Of a DNA stretch of 64,000 nt, positions 32,808 to 41,234 are shown one piece after another. The notes under the pieces are model-generated. The model was given only the letters and a program-made list of their open reading frames with translations, had not been told where the DNA came from and did not search any database. The DNA comes from UBA7672 sp963784415. Its GTDB lineage: Bacteria; Pseudomonadota; Alphaproteobacteria; Caulobacterales; Hyphomonadaceae. Location of the stretch: positions 124,001 to 188,000 of the forward strand of contig CAWARK010000014.1 of NCBI GenBank assembly GCA_963784415.1, given 5' to 3'. A program made the position numbers and the translations under genes. The number at the start of each line of letters is the position of its first letter. The stretch's first letter is position 1.

Positions 32808-33764
32808 CTACATCCTGAGGCCGATTTCCTTGAGCCGGATCTCCAGGAAATCCTGCGAGCTGAGCGGTTCGGGATAGCGGTTGGGGCGTTCTGTCGTGAT
32901 GCACGACGGCAGCGTCCTGATCTCGTAGTCTGGATTGAAGTGCAGGAAGAAGGGCGTGGAGTAGCGCGGGAACTTCGAACGCTCCGGCTTCGGGTTCACC
33001 ACGCGGTGCGTCGTCGACGGCAGCACATGGTTGGTGAGGCGCTGCAACATGTCGCCGACATTCACCACCAATGATCCTGCCGGCGGATTGACCGCGAGCC
33101 AGCTGCCATTGCGGTGGAGCACTTCCAGCCCGCCTTCCTCGGCGCCCAGCAACAGCGTGATGACGTTGATGTCCTCGTGCGCGCCGGCGCGGACTGAACC
33201 TTCCGGCGGCGGTTCCAGTTGGGGGGGGTAGTGGAGGAGGCGGAGGATGGAATTGCCGTTGTTCACCGTCTCGTCGAAGAAGCACGGCGGCAGTTTGAGG
33301 TTCATGGCGATGGCCGAAAGGATATCGAGGCCGAATGTGTCCAGCGCGCTGAACATCGCGTTGGTGGCTTCTCTCCAGCCGGGAACTTCGGCGACGTAGA
33401 GGTTCTGGCCCATGATGTCGGCATACTTGTGGTCGCGCGGCAGTTCGCGGGCGACGTGCCAGAATTCCTTCTGGTCCTTGGCCTTGGCGCCCTTGGCGAC
33501 TTCGGTGGCGAAGGGCGTATAGGCGCGCTGGCCGCCGCCGCCGGGGATGAAATAGCCGCGCTTGGTCTCATCGGGCAGGGCGAAGAATTTCTTGCCGGCA
33601 TCGACGCCGCGATCGATCACCGCCTGATCGATCGGATGATCATTGATCACCGCAAAGCCGGTCTCGCGGAAGCTGGCGCCCAGGCGATCCGAGAACGCCT
33701 TGGGGTCCTGCTTCCAGAGCTTGTACGAGATCGGGTCGAACAGGCCGGCAGTTGTTGTGGTCAT
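32808..33764 (-). CDS. 2-oxoglutarate/Fe(II)-dependent oxygenase (isopenicillin N synthase-like)
   Basis: A 318-residue non-heme iron oxygenase. The N-terminal DIOX_N region includes FRETGFAVINDH (about 32-43). The iron ligands are His196 and Asp198 in GAHEDINVIT and His253 in TTHRV. The 2-oxoglutarate-binding R-x-S is Arg267/Ser269 in RYSTPFF. Members act on diverse small molecules; the ethylene-forming and IPNS-like groups share this layout, so the substrate is unknown. ATG 33764 is chosen by homology. It converges on the GGDEF-EAL gene with three bases between stops. Confidence 0.85.
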   Translation of the reverse strand: MTTTTAGLFDPISYKLWKQDPKAFSDRLGASFRETGFAVINDHPIDQAVIDRGVDAGKKFFALPDETKRGYFIPGGGGQRAYTPFATEVAKGAKAKDQKEFWHVARELPRDHKYADIMGQNLYVAEVPGWREATNAMFSALDTFGLDILSAIAMNLKLPPCFFDETVNNGNSILRLLHYPPQLEPPPEGSVRAGAHEDINVITLLLGAEEGGLEVLHRNGSWLAVNPPAGSLVVNVGDMLQRLTNHVLPSTTHRVVNPKPERSKFPRYSTPFFLHFNPDYEIRTLPSCITTERPNRYPEPLSSQDFLEIRLKEIGLRM

Positions 33765-33880
33765 GGATGGCTCGCAGGAAACGTGTGCTACATCCGCATT
33801 ATACAATGAGAGTTCCGGATGCCCATGGCCTCGGTTGCCGCAAAAAGTAACGGTTTTTCGCAAGTTCCGGCGGCGCCCTG

Positions 33881-34369
33881 ATGGCGCAGTCGTATGTGCT
33901 GCGACTGCGCCGCGATCTGGGGGCGCCTCTGCCGCCGCCGCAATGGCCGGCCGGCGTTACGTTGAAGACGCTGACCGCAAAGCCCGAAAAAGCCCTGGTG
34001 AAAGCCGCGCATTCGGTTCTTGAAGCCGGGTTCTGGGAGGGCGGGGGAGGCGCGCCTATTTTTCGCCAGTGGTGGAAGGCGGTGAGCAAGGATGAGGAGT
34101 TTGATCCCGCGCTGATGTTCCTCGCGGTTGACCGCGACGGCGTGGTCGGCATGGCGCAGTGCTGGACGTCCGCGTTCGTGAAGGACCTGGCTGTGCATCC
34201 GCGTGCGCGCCGGCGTGGCATTGGCGGCGCGTTGATGCTGTCAGCATTCCACGCATTTGCGCGGCGTGGCGCATCGCATGTCGATCTCAAGGTGCGCGAA
34301 GAGAATGAGAACGCGCGGGCGCTCTATCAAGTGCTCGGCATGACGCTGGTAGCACGTGAGCCGGGCTAA
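33881..34369 (+). CDS. GNAT family N-acetyltransferase
   Basis: A 162-residue GNAT protein. KDLAVHPRARRRGIGGALMLSAFHAFARRG (about 103-132) is the acetyl-CoA-binding segment, followed by DLKVREENENARALYQVLGM, the common motif B region. The N-terminal 80 residues are diverged. It is the fifth GNAT-type gene in this window. No operon partners: it is divergent from the oxygenase, and a 222-bp AT-richer gap follows. Confidence 0.8.
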   Translation: MAQSYVLRLRRDLGAPLPPPQWPAGVTLKTLTAKPEKALVKAAHSVLEAGFWEGGGGAPIFRQWWKAVSKDEEFDPALMFLAVDRDGVVGMAQCWTSAFVKDLAVHPRARRRGIGGALMLSAFHAFARRGASHVDLKVREENENARALYQVLGMTLVAREPG

Positions 34370-34591
34370 AGTCTGAATCGGCGCTAATACTTGTGTATCC
34401 GCGATTCAAACTTCTGAATCAAAATAAACGCAAATAAATCGTCAGAACACGGACGATAATTTGCAGTATTAACTACGTCGCAAACCTTCTCCGCTTCACT
34501 GCTATCTGAGGCCGCGCTTGCGGCGGTGGGTTTCGGAAGCTTGGCGTCCATAGAGACGCGGCACAGCTTCCACAGTCAAAGGGATGCCAGA

Positions 34592-34864
34592 ATGGCGTAC
34601 GCAGATATCCGGATCGAAGCCCCCGAAACCTTCCTGACCAAGGACGCGTCGGCCAACGATCTTTATCGCGTCGCCCTGATGTACTCGGAAGGATCCGACG
34701 TCGCCGTTGATCTGGTCTCCGCGCACAAGTTCTTCAATCTTGCTGCGACGCGCGGTCATCGCGATGCGAAGATCTGCCGCCAGGAAATGGCCGAGATGAT
34801 GTCGCAAGCCGAAGTGCTGAAGGCACAGCGCGCCGCACGCGACTGGATGAAGAAAGCCAACTAG
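34592..34864 (+). CDS. Small Sel1-like repeat protein
   Basis: A 90-residue cytoplasmic protein with one Sel1-type repeat: DLYRVALMYSEGSDVAVDLVSAHKFFNLAATRGH spans about 23-56. It is followed by a charged helix with EMAEMMSQAEVLKAQRAARDW. This compact form with a conserved MSQAE segment is frequent in alphaproteobacteria; its partner proteins are not known. AAAGGGA 34578-34584 lies before the ATG. The preceding gap contains a GATTCA/TGAATC inverted repeat at 34403-34420 that may belong to its promoter. Confidence 0.75.
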   Translation: MAYADIRIEAPETFLTKDASANDLYRVALMYSEGSDVAVDLVSAHKFFNLAATRGHRDAKICRQEMAEMMSQAEVLKAQRAARDWMKKAN

Positions 34865-34876
34865 GCTTGTCTTTTC

Positions 34877-35584
34877 CTAGCCCTTGAGCTCGGCGCCAGC
34901 CAGCAGGATCGTCCTCTCCACCAGGGCGTCTGTCGAGCTGACGAGTTCGCCTTCAATGTCGTCTGCCGTCAGCACGAGCGGAATTTCCGTGCATCCCGCG
35001 ATGATGACCTCGGCGCCCTGCGCCTCGAGCCGCCGCGCCAGCGTGGCCATCGCCCGCCGCACGGTCTCACCCGTATCGCCGGATTTCACGCGATAGATAA
35101 GCTCCATGAATGTCTTCTGCGAGTCAGCAGGCAGCAGGAGCGGCTTTACGCCCGCCGCCTTCAGCGCGGTCTGGTAGAGACTGGCCGACAGGCACGCGTC
35201 GACTGCCAGCACGCCAGCCGCTTCAGGCCGCAAGTCCGCTACGACGGCCACCGTGGTGTCGATCATGCTGATGAAGGGAACAGTGATCGCGGCGCGGATG
35301 TCCGCTTCCCATGCGTGGGCGGTGTTGCAGGCCATCACGACGAATTCGGCGCCGACGTCCTGCAGGCCCTTTGCGCTGGCGGCCAGTGCAGGCGCAGGCG
35401 ATGGCCCTTCGCCGCGACCGAAGGCGTTGCGGTCGGGAACCTTGGTATTGTTGTCGATGATCAGCCGCAGGTGATCCTCTTCCTTGTAGGTCCGCGTGCG
35501 CCTCAGCACGCGCTCGAAGAAGTCGAGCGTGGCGAGCGGGCCGAGACCGCCAATGACGCCGACTGTTTTTGTGGGCTGGGTCAT
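34877..35584 (-). CDS. Aspartate/glutamate racemase family protein
   Basis: A 235-residue PLP-independent amino-acid racemase. The two catalytic cysteines are Cys86 in MACNTAHA and Cys198 in AGCTEIPL, and the N-terminal VGVIGGLGPLATLDFF is the aspartate racemase signature. It would interconvert L- and D-aspartate or glutamate, though some members act on other substrates. ATG 35584 begins 5 bp after the stop of the small membrane protein gene. It is the last gene of a three-gene operon that opens with a D-cysteine desulfhydrase homologue. Confidence 0.88.
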   Translation of the reverse strand: MTQPTKTVGVIGGLGPLATLDFFERVLRRTRTYKEEDHLRLIIDNNTKVPDRNAFGRGEGPSPAPALAASAKGLQDVGAEFVVMACNTAHAWEADIRAAITVPFISMIDTTVAVVADLRPEAAGVLAVDACLSASLYQTALKAAGVKPLLLPADSQKTFMELIYRVKSGDTGETVRRAMATLARRLEAQGAEVIIAGCTEIPLVLTADDIEGELVSSTDALVERTILLAGAELKG

Positions 35585-35588
35585 CGTG

Positions 35589-35777
35589 TCACTTCCGCCG
35601 GAAAAGGAAGATCGGCGCCAGCGCCAGACCGGCGAGGACCACGGCGATGGCGGCAACGACATACTGGCCGGGCGGCCGGGGGATGCCGAAAAGGTCTGCA
35701 ATGATGTGGCGACCGAGGCCGGCGACAACCGCAGCCAGACCGAGCACGAGCAACCAGATGGTACGAAACGCTTTCAT
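35589..35777 (-). CDS. Small two-helix membrane protein
   Basis: A 62-residue protein with two hydrophobic helices (about 5-22 and 38-57) and a basic C-terminal end (FLFRRK). I know no family. It begins 3 bp after the stop of the D-cysteine desulfhydrase gene and ends 5 bp before the racemase start, so it belongs to that operon. The longer upstream frame overlaps the desulfhydrase gene and is not believed. It might be a transporter accessory or membrane tether, but this is only a guess. Confidence 0.6.
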   Translation of the reverse strand: MKAFRTIWLLVLGLAAVVAGLGRHIIADLFGIPRPPGQYVVAAIAVVLAGLALAPIFLFRRK

Positions 35778-35779
35778 GA

Positions 35780-36775
35780 TCAGCTGGCCAGAACGCTCTG
35801 ATAGGCGAACAGGGACGGCGCGCCGCCTGTGTGGACGAAAAGAATCTTTGCGTCGGGCCGGAAATGCTTGCGACGGATCAGTCCGATCAGCCCCGCCGCG
35901 GCCTTGCCCGTGTAAACCGGATCGAGCAGCACGCCTTCGAGCTGCGCGAACAGGCGCACGGCTTCCACCATCTCGTCCGTCGGCAGTGAGTAGCCGGGGC
36001 CGACCCACTCATCGAGGGCGACGACGCTTTCGCGCGATGGCGCAGGCAGGCCGGCGAAAGCCGCAGCTTCGACGGCGAGTTTGTGGACATTGCCTTCCTG
36101 CTCGGCGCGCGGGCGGCGGACGTTGACGCCGGTGAGTGGCACGCCCGCGTTGGCCGCGTTGAAGCCGACCAGCAGGCCGGCATGGGTTCCCGCGCTGCCG
36201 GAGGCGACCACAAAATCCGAGAAGGCGAGACCCATGTCCAGCGCTTGCGCCAGTATCTCGCGCGCGCACACGACATACCCCATGGCGCCTAGCGCGTTCG
36301 ATCCGCCGCCGGGAATGACATAGCCGTTGCGGTCGAGCGCCTTCAGCTTCTCGGCCTCGATCTGCATCGCGGCGCCAAGATCAGCCCCCCCTTCGACGAT
36401 GGTCATCGTTTCCGCGCCGAGCAGGTCGAACAGAAAATTGTTGCCGCTGGCCTCCTTGCGATAGCTGCCCGCGACGCGCTGTTCGAGCACGAGGCGGCAC
36501 TTCAGCCCTTCGGCCGCGGCGGCCGCCAATGTCAGGCGGCAATGATTGGATTGCACGGCGCCGACGGTGACAAGCGTATCGGCGCCCTGCACTAGAGCGT
36601 CGGCGACCAGGAATTCCAGCTTGCGGGTCTTGTTGCCGCCGCCGGCCAAGCCTGTGAGATCGTCGCGCTTGATCCATATCTCGGGACCGCCGAGATGCTG
36701 CGACAGCCGCTCCAGCTTCTGGATCGGCGTCGGATGCGGCGTGTAGCGGCGACGGGGCAGGGCTTCGAGTTTCAT
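35780..36775 (-). CDS. dcyD: D-cysteine desulfhydrase / ACC deaminase family enzyme
   Basis: A 331-residue fold-type II PLP enzyme. The PLP lysine is Lys49 in GGGNKTRKLEF, and VGAVQSNHCRLTLAAAAAEG (about 71-90) is the cofactor-contact helix of the family. GSAGTHAGLL holds the phosphate-binding loop. ACC deaminases and D-cysteine desulfhydrases look alike; the latter are more common outside plant-associated bacteria, and a D-amino-acid context is supplied by the racemase gene. It would split D-cysteine into pyruvate, sulfide and ammonia. First gene of the operon. Confidence 0.82.
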   Translation of the reverse strand: MKLEALPRRRYTPHPTPIQKLERLSQHLGGPEIWIKRDDLTGLAGGGNKTRKLEFLVADALVQGADTLVTVGAVQSNHCRLTLAAAAAEGLKCRLVLEQRVAGSYRKEASGNNFLFDLLGAETMTIVEGGADLGAAMQIEAEKLKALDRNGYVIPGGGSNALGAMGYVVCAREILAQALDMGLAFSDFVVASGSAGTHAGLLVGFNAANAGVPLTGVNVRRPRAEQEGNVHKLAVEAAAFAGLPAPSRESVVALDEWVGPGYSLPTDEMVEAVRLFAQLEGVLLDPVYTGKAAAGLIGLIRRKHFRPDAKILFVHTGGAPSLFAYQSVLAS

Positions 36776-36833
36776 GGGGGATATTCTAGGGCGGCGATCG
36801 GGTTTGTGAAAGGCCGGTGAGCCCGCCCCCGTC

Positions 36834-36870
36834 CTTCGAGACGATCGTTTCGCGATCCCTCAGGATGAGG
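36834..36870. repeat. CTTCGAGAC...CCTCAGG intergenic repeat, copy 2
   Basis: CTTCGAGAC (36834-36842) and CCTCAGG (36858-36864, continuing ATGAGG) frame a GATCG/CGATC stem with GAG/CTC clamp. The ends match copy 1 at 5702-5733 while the stem bases differ but remain complementary. It lies between the dcyD promoter and the hfsD stop codon. Confidence 0.65.
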
Positions 36871-36903
36871 GCTCTCTCAAGAGTGGTAGCGATGAGGAGG
36901 CCC

Positions 36904-37620
36904 TTAGAACCGCGCCACGTCGTAGAACAGTGAGAAATCCATCGGCAGGGCGTCGCGGATATACTGCTTCACGAACAGGTTCTCGTCCGCGATCGGGCTG
37001 CGCGTGACATAGACCACGTCGAAGCGGCGCAGGGGGCCGATGTCGTAAAGGTCGCGGCGGGCAAGGCCGTTCCGCACGTCGACCACGCGGGTCATCATCT
37101 CGCCGCCCGGCTGGCGGCGCATGACGATGACTTTTGTCGGTTGACCTTCATTGGTCCAGCCGCCGGCCAGCAGGATGGCCTGCAGCACGTCGATCTCGCC
37201 GGGCAGTTCAAAGACGCCGGCCTGTTTCACTTCGCCGCCGACGAACACCTTCTGCGAGCCGAACGCGGTCGGGGTGATCACCATGGCCGGATCGCGCAGC
37301 TCGTTGGCGTAGATGTCTTCCAGCGTCGTCTGCAGATCGCGGACGGTCTGCCCGGCGGCCATCACAGGGCCGATGGTCGGCAGGGTGATGCGGCCGTCAG
37401 GGGCGATGGTGAGTTCGGCGGAAAGCTCGGGCGCGGTGCGCACATCCATGCGGAACTTGTCGCCGGGATAGAAGCGGTAAGCCTGGTCTTCCTCGCGCCA
37501 GTTGGGATAGGCGGCGATTGAAAAATCAGGGGTTTGTGCCGGCAAAGGGTCGCCCATGCAGCCCGCAAGCGCTGCCAATCCGGCCAGGCCGAACAGGGCG
37601 GAAGGACGCAGTCCCGACAT
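36904..37620 (-). CDS. hfsD: Holdfast polysaccharide export lipoprotein, HfsD-like (Wza family)
   Basis: A 238-residue lipoprotein: lipobox LAGC with Cys21, then a poly-export domain (about 50-125, YRFYPGDKFRMDVRTAPELS) and an SLBB domain (about 127-205, VFVGGEVKQAGVFELPGE). The C-terminal 30 residues (VKQYIRDALPMDFSLFYDVARF) are amphipathic and aromatic. They may correspond to the outer-membrane helix of Wza, which the shorter homologue at 155 lacks. It is divergent from hfsA, with an 84-bp shared control region. In Caulobacter, HfsD, HfsA and HfsB form the holdfast export complex. The hfs name rests on gene order and family, not on alignment. Confidence 0.82.
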   Translation of the reverse strand: MSGLRPSALFGLAGLAALAGCMGDPLPAQTPDFSIAAYPNWREEDQAYRFYPGDKFRMDVRTAPELSAELTIAPDGRITLPTIGPVMAAGQTVRDLQTTLEDIYANELRDPAMVITPTAFGSQKVFVGGEVKQAGVFELPGEIDVLQAILLAGGWTNEGQPTKVIVMRRQPGGEMMTRVVDVRNGLARRDLYDIGPLRRFDVVYVTRSPIADENLFVKQYIRDALPMDFSLFYDVARF

Positions 37621-37704
37621 AACTTCGGTGTCGCCCAGAATGGATAACCGGTTCTTAAGCGGCGCGGGCCAAGGCTTAATCGTTAATGACGGGATAGTGG
37701 TCGC

Positions 37705-39204
37705 GTGAGCGTCGAGACCTGGACAGAGCGTGCGCCGCCAGGCGCGCCAAACCGCCCTGCCGCGCCAACGCGCGTTGGACGCGCGCATCCGAAACTCGGC
37801 GTCACCGACATGCTGCTGCAACTGTGGCGCGCCAAGTGGCTGATGCTGCTCGTGTTCGCGCTCATCGTTCTGATCGGCCTGGCCGCAACCTTCCTTGCGC
37901 CGACGAAATATGCGGCGAGCACGCGCCTGCTGGTTCGGCTCGGACAGGAATACGTGTTCGATCCGGTGATGGGCGAAGCCGGCAAGGGCGCTTTTCCGCA
38001 ACAGGAAGATGTACTGCAGGCCGAGACCGAACTCGCCAGCTCGCCGGTGATCGCCGAACGCGTGATCAACGGCATGGGCCTGACGCGGCTCTATCCGAAA
38101 CTGGCCGAAGCCAAGCTGCGCGCGCGCGATGGCGGGGGGTATGTCGTCGATCAGGATGCGCTGGAAGCCTTCGCCGAGGGGCTCGACGTGAAGACGACGC
38201 CGAAATCCTCGATCCTGCACATGACGTTTGCGCACGAGAATCCGGAGCTGGCAGCGGCGACTCTCAACCGCTTCGTGACCGAATACCTGAAATACCGGCA
38301 GGAGGTTTTCTCGGGCCAGGGCGTGCAGGGGTTGAGCGACCAGCGCAAGCTGATCGAGGAACGCCTGGCAGTCGCCGACAAGGCGTTGCAGGACTATCTC
38401 GCGCAGAACCATCTCAGCGACTTCGAGGCCGAGAACGCCGCAGCCACTAAGCAGCTTAGCGATATCACAGACGAGCGCGTGAAGGTGGAAGCCTCGCTGC
38501 GTGAGGCGGAAGCCAAGTCGGCAGGACTCGCCCGACAGATGGGCGCGACGCCGCGCGAGGTCGATCTCTATGTCGAGACGACCTCCGAGCAGGAGTTGGT
38601 GAAGCTGAAACTTGAACGCGAAGACCTGCTGACGCGCTACCTGCCGGACAGCCGCGCCGTGAAGGACGTCGACCGCAAGATCACGCAGATGCAGGGCTTC
38701 CTCGCGACTGCGCCAAACCAGGGCCTGCGCCGCATCGGACCGAACCCGACCTGGCAGGCGCTTGAAGCCGACCGCGCCGTGCAGACCGCGACTATCAGCG
38801 CGCTAAACGGCCGCGCGACGGCGCTTGCAAAGCAGAAGCAAGAGGCGGACCAGCGCATTGTGCAGCTTGGCACGATCCAGCCGGACTATCAGCGCCTCAA
38901 GCGCGATCGCGACGCGCTGGAAACATCGGCTGCGGCCTATGCCTCACGCGAGCAGTCGGAACTCGCACGTAGCGAGCTGGCGTCTCGTAGCGTCGACAAC
39001 ATCACCGTCTATGAAGCGGCGCGTGCGCCAACACGTGGCGACAGCACCAAGCGCACCATCGTGATTGCGGCGGTGGTGTTCGGCCTTCTCACGGCGCTCG
39101 CCATCGGTCTGCTGCGCGCGTGGTCTGCGGCCGGCTTTGCGACCGCTGCCTCGGTCGAGCGCACGTTTGGCGTTCGCGTTCTCGCATCGGCGCGGGAGCG
39201 CTAG
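37705..39204 (+). CDS. hfsA: Polysaccharide co-polymerase, HfsA-like (Wzz/GNVR)
   Basis: A 499-residue inner-membrane chain-length determinant. One helix lies near residues 45-66 (LMLLVFALIVLIGLAATFL), followed by a Wzz domain, a long coiled coil (about 220-430) and a second helix near 450-472. There is no kinase domain on this chain; the ATPase-like part is the separate next gene, as in the Caulobacter hfsA-hfsB split. The start is GTG 37705, as no ATG gives the full Wzz region. hfsB begins immediately after its stop. Expected role: spanning the periplasm between the polymerase and HfsD. Confidence 0.85.
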   Translation: MSVETWTERAPPGAPNRPAAPTRVGRAHPKLGVTDMLLQLWRAKWLMLLVFALIVLIGLAATFLAPTKYAASTRLLVRLGQEYVFDPVMGEAGKGAFPQQEDVLQAETELASSPVIAERVINGMGLTRLYPKLAEAKLRARDGGGYVVDQDALEAFAEGLDVKTTPKSSILHMTFAHENPELAAATLNRFVTEYLKYRQEVFSGQGVQGLSDQRKLIEERLAVADKALQDYLAQNHLSDFEAENAAATKQLSDITDERVKVEASLREAEAKSAGLARQMGATPREVDLYVETTSEQELVKLKLEREDLLTRYLPDSRAVKDVDRKITQMQGFLATAPNQGLRRIGPNPTWQALEADRAVQTATISALNGRATALAKQKQEADQRIVQLGTIQPDYQRLKRDRDALETSAAAYASREQSELARSELASRSVDNITVYEAARAPTRGDSTKRTIVIAAVVFGLLTALAIGLLRAWSAAGFATAASVERTFGVRVLASARER

Positions 39205-39900
39205 ATGAAGGATCTGCGCGCCGATCTGCGTGACCTTCATCGCTCCCTTGGCCAGACCCCGGCCTCGGAGTCCGGCCGCAGTGTCATGTTCATCTCCGCG
39301 CGAGCGGGCGAGGGTGTTTCCAGCGTTGCGGCATCGTTTGCGCTGTTGGCCGCGGAACAGGCACGCCGCGCCGTATGGCTGGTCGACCTCGATCTCAAGC
39401 GCAACAACCTGTTCAACACGTTTGCTGTCGGCCCGTTCGCGCAGGCGTTCGGCGGAGTCGGCCCGCCATACTCGGCCGCGCTGAAGACGCAGCCGTTCTT
39501 CACTGTTGAACCGGAAGATACCGCGACCAGCGAAGGTCTTGGCCTGTTCACCGCTCACCGCGTTGGCGACACCCGTCTGATGGTCACGCATTTTGACTCG
39601 TCCCGGTTGAAACCCAACCAGTCTGTGCGCATCCGCACGCAACCCACCTATTGGCAGGCGGTCCGCTCTGTCACCGACTGGGCTGTTGTCGACGCGCCAG
39701 CGCTGGAACTGGCCGGAGCGGGTCTCGCGATCGCATCACAGGTTGATCGCACCATCATCGTCGTGCACGCCGATGAGACGTCGCCCGCCGAGGTTGAAAC
39801 ACTTCGTCGCGAAATCGAAGCTCATGGCGGCAAGGTGGATGGCATCGTTCTCAACCGCCAGAAGGGCGATGCGCGGGTTGCCGATCGCTTCGCAAGATGA
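39205..39900 (+). CDS. hfsB: HfsB-like pseudo-BY-kinase (CpsD-fold) with broken Walker A
   Basis: A 231-residue protein of the CpsD/MinD-type fold. The Walker A position reads SARAGEGVSS (32-40 region), with Val38 where the nucleotide-binding lysine should be. Walker A-prime VDLDLKR and a weak Walker B (DWAVVDAPA) remain. There is no C-terminal tyrosine cluster. It is therefore unlikely to be an active tyrosine kinase and may act as a structural partner of HfsA. It begins the base after the hfsA stop, and its TGA overlaps the hfsC ATG (39897-39900), so hfsA-hfsB-hfsC are translationally linked. Confidence 0.8.
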   Translation: MKDLRADLRDLHRSLGQTPASESGRSVMFISARAGEGVSSVAASFALLAAEQARRAVWLVDLDLKRNNLFNTFAVGPFAQAFGGVGPPYSAALKTQPFFTVEPEDTATSEGLGLFTAHRVGDTRLMVTHFDSSRLKPNQSVRIRTQPTYWQAVRSVTDWAVVDAPALELAGAGLAIASQVDRTIIVVHADETSPAEVETLRREIEAHGGKVDGIVLNRQKGDARVADRFAR

Positions 39901-41234
39901 TCGCGGAACAACGCATCAGTCGGCTGGAATTCGTGCTCGCCGGTGTCACGCTTTTCATGTTCGCCGAAGCCTTCCTGCCGCGCCTGCTCGCGCCAGTTCC
40001 GGTGGATGCTTCTGGCGAAGTCCCTGAAAGCACGTTCCTCCGCTTCCTGTGGTTGCCCTTCTACGGCTTGATCGGTGCCGGACTGGTGCTTGCCGCGCGC
40101 AACGCGTTCAGCGCCATGCTTCGCTCGCCGTGGCTGGTGATGCTGGCGCTGCTGGCGATTGCTTCGGCCATGTGGTCGGTCGATGCGGAGCTCAGCTTCA
40201 GGCGCGGCATCGCCGTGTTCGCCACCACGCTGTTCGGCGTCTATCTGGCTGCGCGGTTCGACTGGATCGCGGCGTTGCGCCTGCTCGCTTGCGTCTGGTT
40301 CTGCCTCATGGCCGCGAGCTTCGTCGGGGGGCTCGTTGCGCCGGGCTTCAGCCACGCGGGCGAGATTCATCCTGGCGCGTGGATTGGTGGGTGGAGCGAG
40401 AAGAACGCGCTGGGTGGGCACGCCTCGCGCGCATCTTTCCTGTTTGCCTTCCTCGCCTGGCGTGATCCGGTTCCGCGCAAGTGGTGGTTGGGCGGTCTCG
40501 CGCTGTCGCTCATTCTCGTCGTTCTATCGAAGTCCGCCACCGCGCTACTCGGCGCAGGTCTGGGCATCGGCGTTTTGACGGCTGCATGGTGGATGCTGAA
40601 GGGGCGACGCTGGTCGCTTGCGCTGATCTGGGGCGGAGCAACCATCGGTGGTCTTGCCGTGCTCATCTACCTCACGGCGCCGGGTCTTCTGCTCGGCCTG
40701 ATCGGCAAGGACGAAACGCTGACGGGCCGCGCCGATATCTGGGTCGAGCTGTTACGCGCCATCGATCAGAAGCCGGCGCTCGGCTATGGCTATCTGGCGT
40801 TCTGGGGGCTTGATTCAGAGCCGCGCTACTGGTTGCAACGCGCGGTCGACTGGAATGCGCCGTCCGGTCACAATGGCTGGCTTGATCTGGCGATCTCACT
40901 CGGCCTTGTCGGCGTGGCGCTGTTCCTGATCGACATGCTGGTCAGCCTGTGGCGTGCGGGGCGGCTGTCGCTGACTTCACCGACCGGCGTCTTTGCGATC
41001 GGGTTCCTCGCGCAGTTCCTGCTGTTCTCGATGTCGGAGAGCATCCTGCTCGCACAGAACAGCATACTTTGGGTGACCTACGTCTTCGTCTCGGCTAAGC
41101 TGGGCCAGCACGTGCGCGTGGTTCAGTCGATCACGCCGCTTAGCGCGGCTGCAAGCGTCGGCGGCGCGAGAACTGCTCCGGCTTCTACAGCGCGGACGGC
41201 CAGTTCCTCGATCAGGTCTGTCGGCGCGCCATAG
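39897..41234 (+). CDS. hfsC: Wzy/HfsC-like polysaccharide polymerase (O-antigen ligase fold)
   Basis: A 445-residue polytopic membrane protein with about ten to twelve helices. The diagnostic Wzy_C-type block is present: TGRADIWVELL (about 279-289), then a periplasmic loop with HNGWLDLAISLGLVG (about 323-337). An earlier loop has SEKNALG (about 166-172), matching the family N-G/E-K-N pattern. It would join repeat units of the holdfast polysaccharide in the periplasm. The last 37 codons, alanine- and serine-rich, lie antisense to the 3' end of the deacetylase gene and may be a non-conserved tail. Confidence 0.82.
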   Translation: MIAEQRISRLEFVLAGVTLFMFAEAFLPRLLAPVPVDASGEVPESTFLRFLWLPFYGLIGAGLVLAARNAFSAMLRSPWLVMLALLAIASAMWSVDAELSFRRGIAVFATTLFGVYLAARFDWIAALRLLACVWFCLMAASFVGGLVAPGFSHAGEIHPGAWIGGWSEKNALGGHASRASFLFAFLAWRDPVPRKWWLGGLALSLILVVLSKSATALLGAGLGIGVLTAAWWMLKGRRWSLALIWGGATIGGLAVLIYLTAPGLLLGLIGKDETLTGRADIWVELLRAIDQKPALGYGYLAFWGLDSEPRYWLQRAVDWNAPSGHNGWLDLAISLGLVGVALFLIDMLVSLWRAGRLSLTSPTGVFAIGFLAQFLLFSMSESILLAQNSILWVTYVFVSAKLGQHVRVVQSITPLSAAASVGGARTAPASTARTASSSIRSVGAP

